DNA of 64,000 nucleotides from Azospirillum lipoferum 4B (GTDB lineage: Bacteria; Pseudomonadota; Alphaproteobacteria; Azospirillales; Azospirillaceae). Shown in pieces: positions 62,316 through 64,000 of the stretch. The notes beneath the pieces were generated by a model, which ran no database searches, had not been told where the DNA came from, and saw only the letters and a program-made list of their open reading frames with translations. Numbering within the stretch: the first letter of the stretch is position 1; every line of letters begins with the position of its first letter. The position numbers and the translations under genes were made by a program. The stretch is from the NCBI RefSeq assembly GCF_000283655.1, contig NC_016587.1, positions 62,001 to 126,000 on the forward strand, written 5' to 3'.

Positions 62316-63098
62316 TCACGACACGGCGGTCGCCGCCTGCTTGTTCCGCTCCGGCTCGGCCTGCGGCGGGCGGATGGTGGGCGGGCCGCCGGCAGCGGTG
62401 ACGAGGCGGTCGCTGGCGGCCTCCAGCCGTTCCTCCAGATCGCGCATCGCCTCGGCGCGCGGACGGCCGGGAGGGATCGGCGGCAGGAACTCCACCACCA
62501 CGGTGCCCGGACGCTTCAGGAAGCTGTGGCGCGGCCAATAGAGGCCGGCGTTCAGCGCCATCGGCACGATGGGGATCTTCAGGCTGTCATAGAGCATGCC
62601 CACGCCGATCCGATAGGGCCGGTATGTGCCGGGAGCGACGCGGGTTCCCTGCGGGAAGATCACGATGGGCCGGCCTTCGTCGCGCACCGGGCGGGAGTTC
62701 CGGATCAGCGACTTGATCGCCGCCCCGCCGGCGCCGCGGTCGACCGGGATCATCTTCGCCTTGGCGGCGTACCAGCCCCAGATCGGGATCCACATCAGCT
62801 CCCGCTTTAGGATGATCGCCGGGTCCTTCACCAGAAGGTGGAGCTTCATCGTCTCCCAGGCCGACTGGTGCTTGGCCGCCAGCAGGAAGGGGCCGTCGGG
62901 CAGGTTCTCGCGCCCGTGCACCTCGTAGCGGATGCCGACGAGCGTGCGCTCCAGCCAGCCGACGGTGCTGAGATACCATTTCACGACCGCGACCATCTGC
63001 GGACGCGGCAGCAGCAGCATCCACAGCAGGGCGAAGCACATCAGCGCGGTCCAGAGGTGGAACGCGATGTTGAAGGCAAGGGACCGGATCCAGATCAT
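62316..63098 (-). CDS. plsC: 1-acyl-sn-glycerol-3-phosphate acyltransferase
   Basis: This 260-residue membrane enzyme converts lysophosphatidic acid to phosphatidic acid. The N-terminus is a membrane helix (FNIAFHLWTALMCFALLWML). The acyltransferase motifs are AAKHQSAWETM (HX4E in place of the common HX4D) and VIFPQGTRVAPG. The ATG at 63098 is chosen because the membrane helix starts just after it. It is divergent from ftsE across 147 bp. Confidence 0.92.
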   Translation of the reverse strand: MIWIRSLAFNIAFHLWTALMCFALLWMLLLPRPQMVAVVKWYLSTVGWLERTLVGIRYEVHGRENLPDGPFLLAAKHQSAWETMKLHLLVKDPAIILKRELMWIPIWGWYAAKAKMIPVDRGAGGAAIKSLIRNSRPVRDEGRPIVIFPQGTRVAPGTYRPYRIGVGMLYDSLKIPIVPMALNAGLYWPRHSFLKRPGTVVVEFLPPIPPGRPRAEAMRDLEERLEAASDRLVTAAGGPPTIRPPQAEPERNKQAATAVS

Positions 63099-63245
63099 GG
63101 CCGGCAACTTGTCAGGTCTTCGCCGACTTCTCAAGTATTCCGCGCTGTTGCGGCGATGGTGCCGCTGTGCGGGGCGGGGTGGACTCCGTCCCCCGCCGGG
63201 TGCATTGTCCCCGGCACGGAGGGTTGTCGTGGCTGTGGTGGGACC

Positions 63246-63986
63246 GTGATTCGTTTCGAAAATGTCGGCTTGCGGTACGGCACGGAGGCGGAGGTGCTGC
63301 GCGACATCAGCTTTACCCTGTTGCCGGGGTCCTTCCATTTCCTGACCGGTGCCAGCGGGGCGGGCAAATCGTCGCTGCTGAAGCTGATGTATCTGGCCCA
63401 CCGGCCGTCGCGCGGTCTGGTCACCCTGTTCGGCCGCGACATGGCGATGGCGACCCGCCGCGACCTGCCGGAGCTGCGCCGCCAGATCGGCGTGGTGTTC
63501 CAGGACTTCGCCCTGCTCGACCATCTGTCGGCGCTGGACAATGTGGCGCTGCCGCTGCGCATGGCCGGCACGCCGGAGGCAGACGTGGTCGCCCACTGCA
63601 CCGAGATCCTGCGCTGGGTGGGGCTGGGCAACCACCTGCACGCCAAACCGTCCACCCTGTCGGGCGGGCAGAAGCAGCGGGTGGCCATCGCGCGCTCGGT
63701 CATCAACCGGCCGCGGCTTCTGCTGGCGGACGAGCCGACCGGCAACGTCGACGACGGCATCGGCATGCGCCTGCTCTATCTTTTCGAGGAACTGTACAAG
63801 CTGGGAACCACCGTGGTGATCGCCACCCACAACGAGGCGCTGATCCGCCGTTTCGACCACCCGCGACTGCACCTCGACAATGGCCGGTTGATGGTGCTGC
63901 CTGCGCGCGGAAGCCGGGTTCATGATGGCCATGCGCCCGACGGCCGTGCCGGCGACACGCGCCCGCAAGAGTCGCGGTGGGAGTAG
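63246..63986 (+). CDS. ftsE: Cell division ATP-binding protein FtsE
   Basis: This 246-residue ABC ATPase works with FtsX at the septum to activate cell-wall hydrolases. VIRFENVGLRYGTEAEVLRD is the typical FtsE start, here from a GTG codon. Walker A is GASGAGKSSLLKL, the signature LSGGQKQRVAIARS and Walker B LLLADEPTGNVD. The C-terminal 25 residues (RGSRVHDGHAPDG..) are extra. The ftsX start follows 4 bp later. Confidence 0.94.
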   Translation: MIRFENVGLRYGTEAEVLRDISFTLLPGSFHFLTGASGAGKSSLLKLMYLAHRPSRGLVTLFGRDMAMATRRDLPELRRQIGVVFQDFALLDHLSALDNVALPLRMAGTPEADVVAHCTEILRWVGLGNHLHAKPSTLSGGQKQRVAIARSVINRPRLLLADEPTGNVDDGIGMRLLYLFEELYKLGTTVVIATHNEALIRRFDHPRLHLDNGRLMVLPARGSRVHDGHAPDGRAGDTRPQESRWE

Positions 63987-63990
63987 CGGC

Positions 63991-64000
63991 ATGGCGCTTC
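63991..64000 (+). CDS. ftsX: FtsX, first codons only
   Basis: An ATG at 63991, 4 bp after the ftsE stop, opens a frame (MAL..) that is cut by the window end. The call rests on the conserved ftsE-ftsX order alone. Confidence 0.5.

Overview
The window is high-G+C bacterial DNA whose genes resemble those of alphaproteobacteria, most likely an Azospirillum-like member of the Rhodospirillales. This placement rests on protein-family resemblance and codon use, not on a marker gene: no rRNA or tRNA was recognised. An iteron-type origin with a Rep_3-class initiator (about 54.1-56.2 kb) shows that the window lies on a secondary replicon. The same stretch carries pyruvate kinase, homogentisate dioxygenase, valine catabolism, plsC and ftsE/ftsX, which suggests a chromid or megaplasmid rather than a small plasmid (inference).

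Layout. 0.2-3.4 kb: arsenic operon arsR-arsC-arsC-acr3-arsH, with two unrelated arsenate reductase families. 3.5-8.6 kb: valine/isobutyrate catabolism (mmsA, acyl-CoA dehydrogenase, mmsB) and a convergent LysR regulator. 9.3-11.1 kb: a ParA ATPase and a DUF3102-type partner, with two TTACCGGTAA palindromes upstream. 11.2-16.5 kb: a 1769-residue protein joining a two-partner-secretion (filamentous haemagglutinin) head to a C-terminal caspase-like domain. 16.8-21.9 kb: hmgA, a small methyltransferase-like protein, and a 1048-residue ABC-exporter-like protein that has lost the canonical ATPase motifs and carries a cyclic-nucleotide-binding domain. 22.0-28.2 kb: a yejFABE-type peptide importer. 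28.4-34.8 kb: six translationally coupled genes (four glycosyltransferases, a histidine phosphatase, a polysaccharide deacetylase). 34.9-36.2 kb: an Abi/HEPN-like protein and a winged-helix protein. 36.5-38.9 and 46.9-49.2 kb: two carbohydrate-active proteins sharing the same duplicated N-terminal module. 39.5-42.5 kb: a polar amino acid ABC importer, divergent from an RpiR regulator that precedes pyk. 45.3-54.1 kb: Lrp and LysR regulators, a thioesterase, an aldo/keto reductase, an MFS exporter and a TauE/SafE permease. 54.1-62.2 kb: the replication region, a DUF2442/DUF4160 pair, 47-bp tandem repeats, a compact unit encoding a 37-residue membrane peptide, a hypothetical HTH protein and a DUF2491-DUF350-PspA operon. 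62.3-64.0 kb: plsC, ftsE and the first codons of ftsX.

Two themes cut across this layout. First, several families of small inverted-repeat elements are scattered between genes, and some lie inside coding frames: one is inserted in frame in the histidine phosphatase, one in the signal-peptide region of the YejA-like protein, and one supplies the C-terminus of the ABC-like protein. Second, copies of the replication iteron lie outside the origin, on both sides of the pspA-like gene, which may link replication-initiator binding to an envelope-stress operon (hypothesis).
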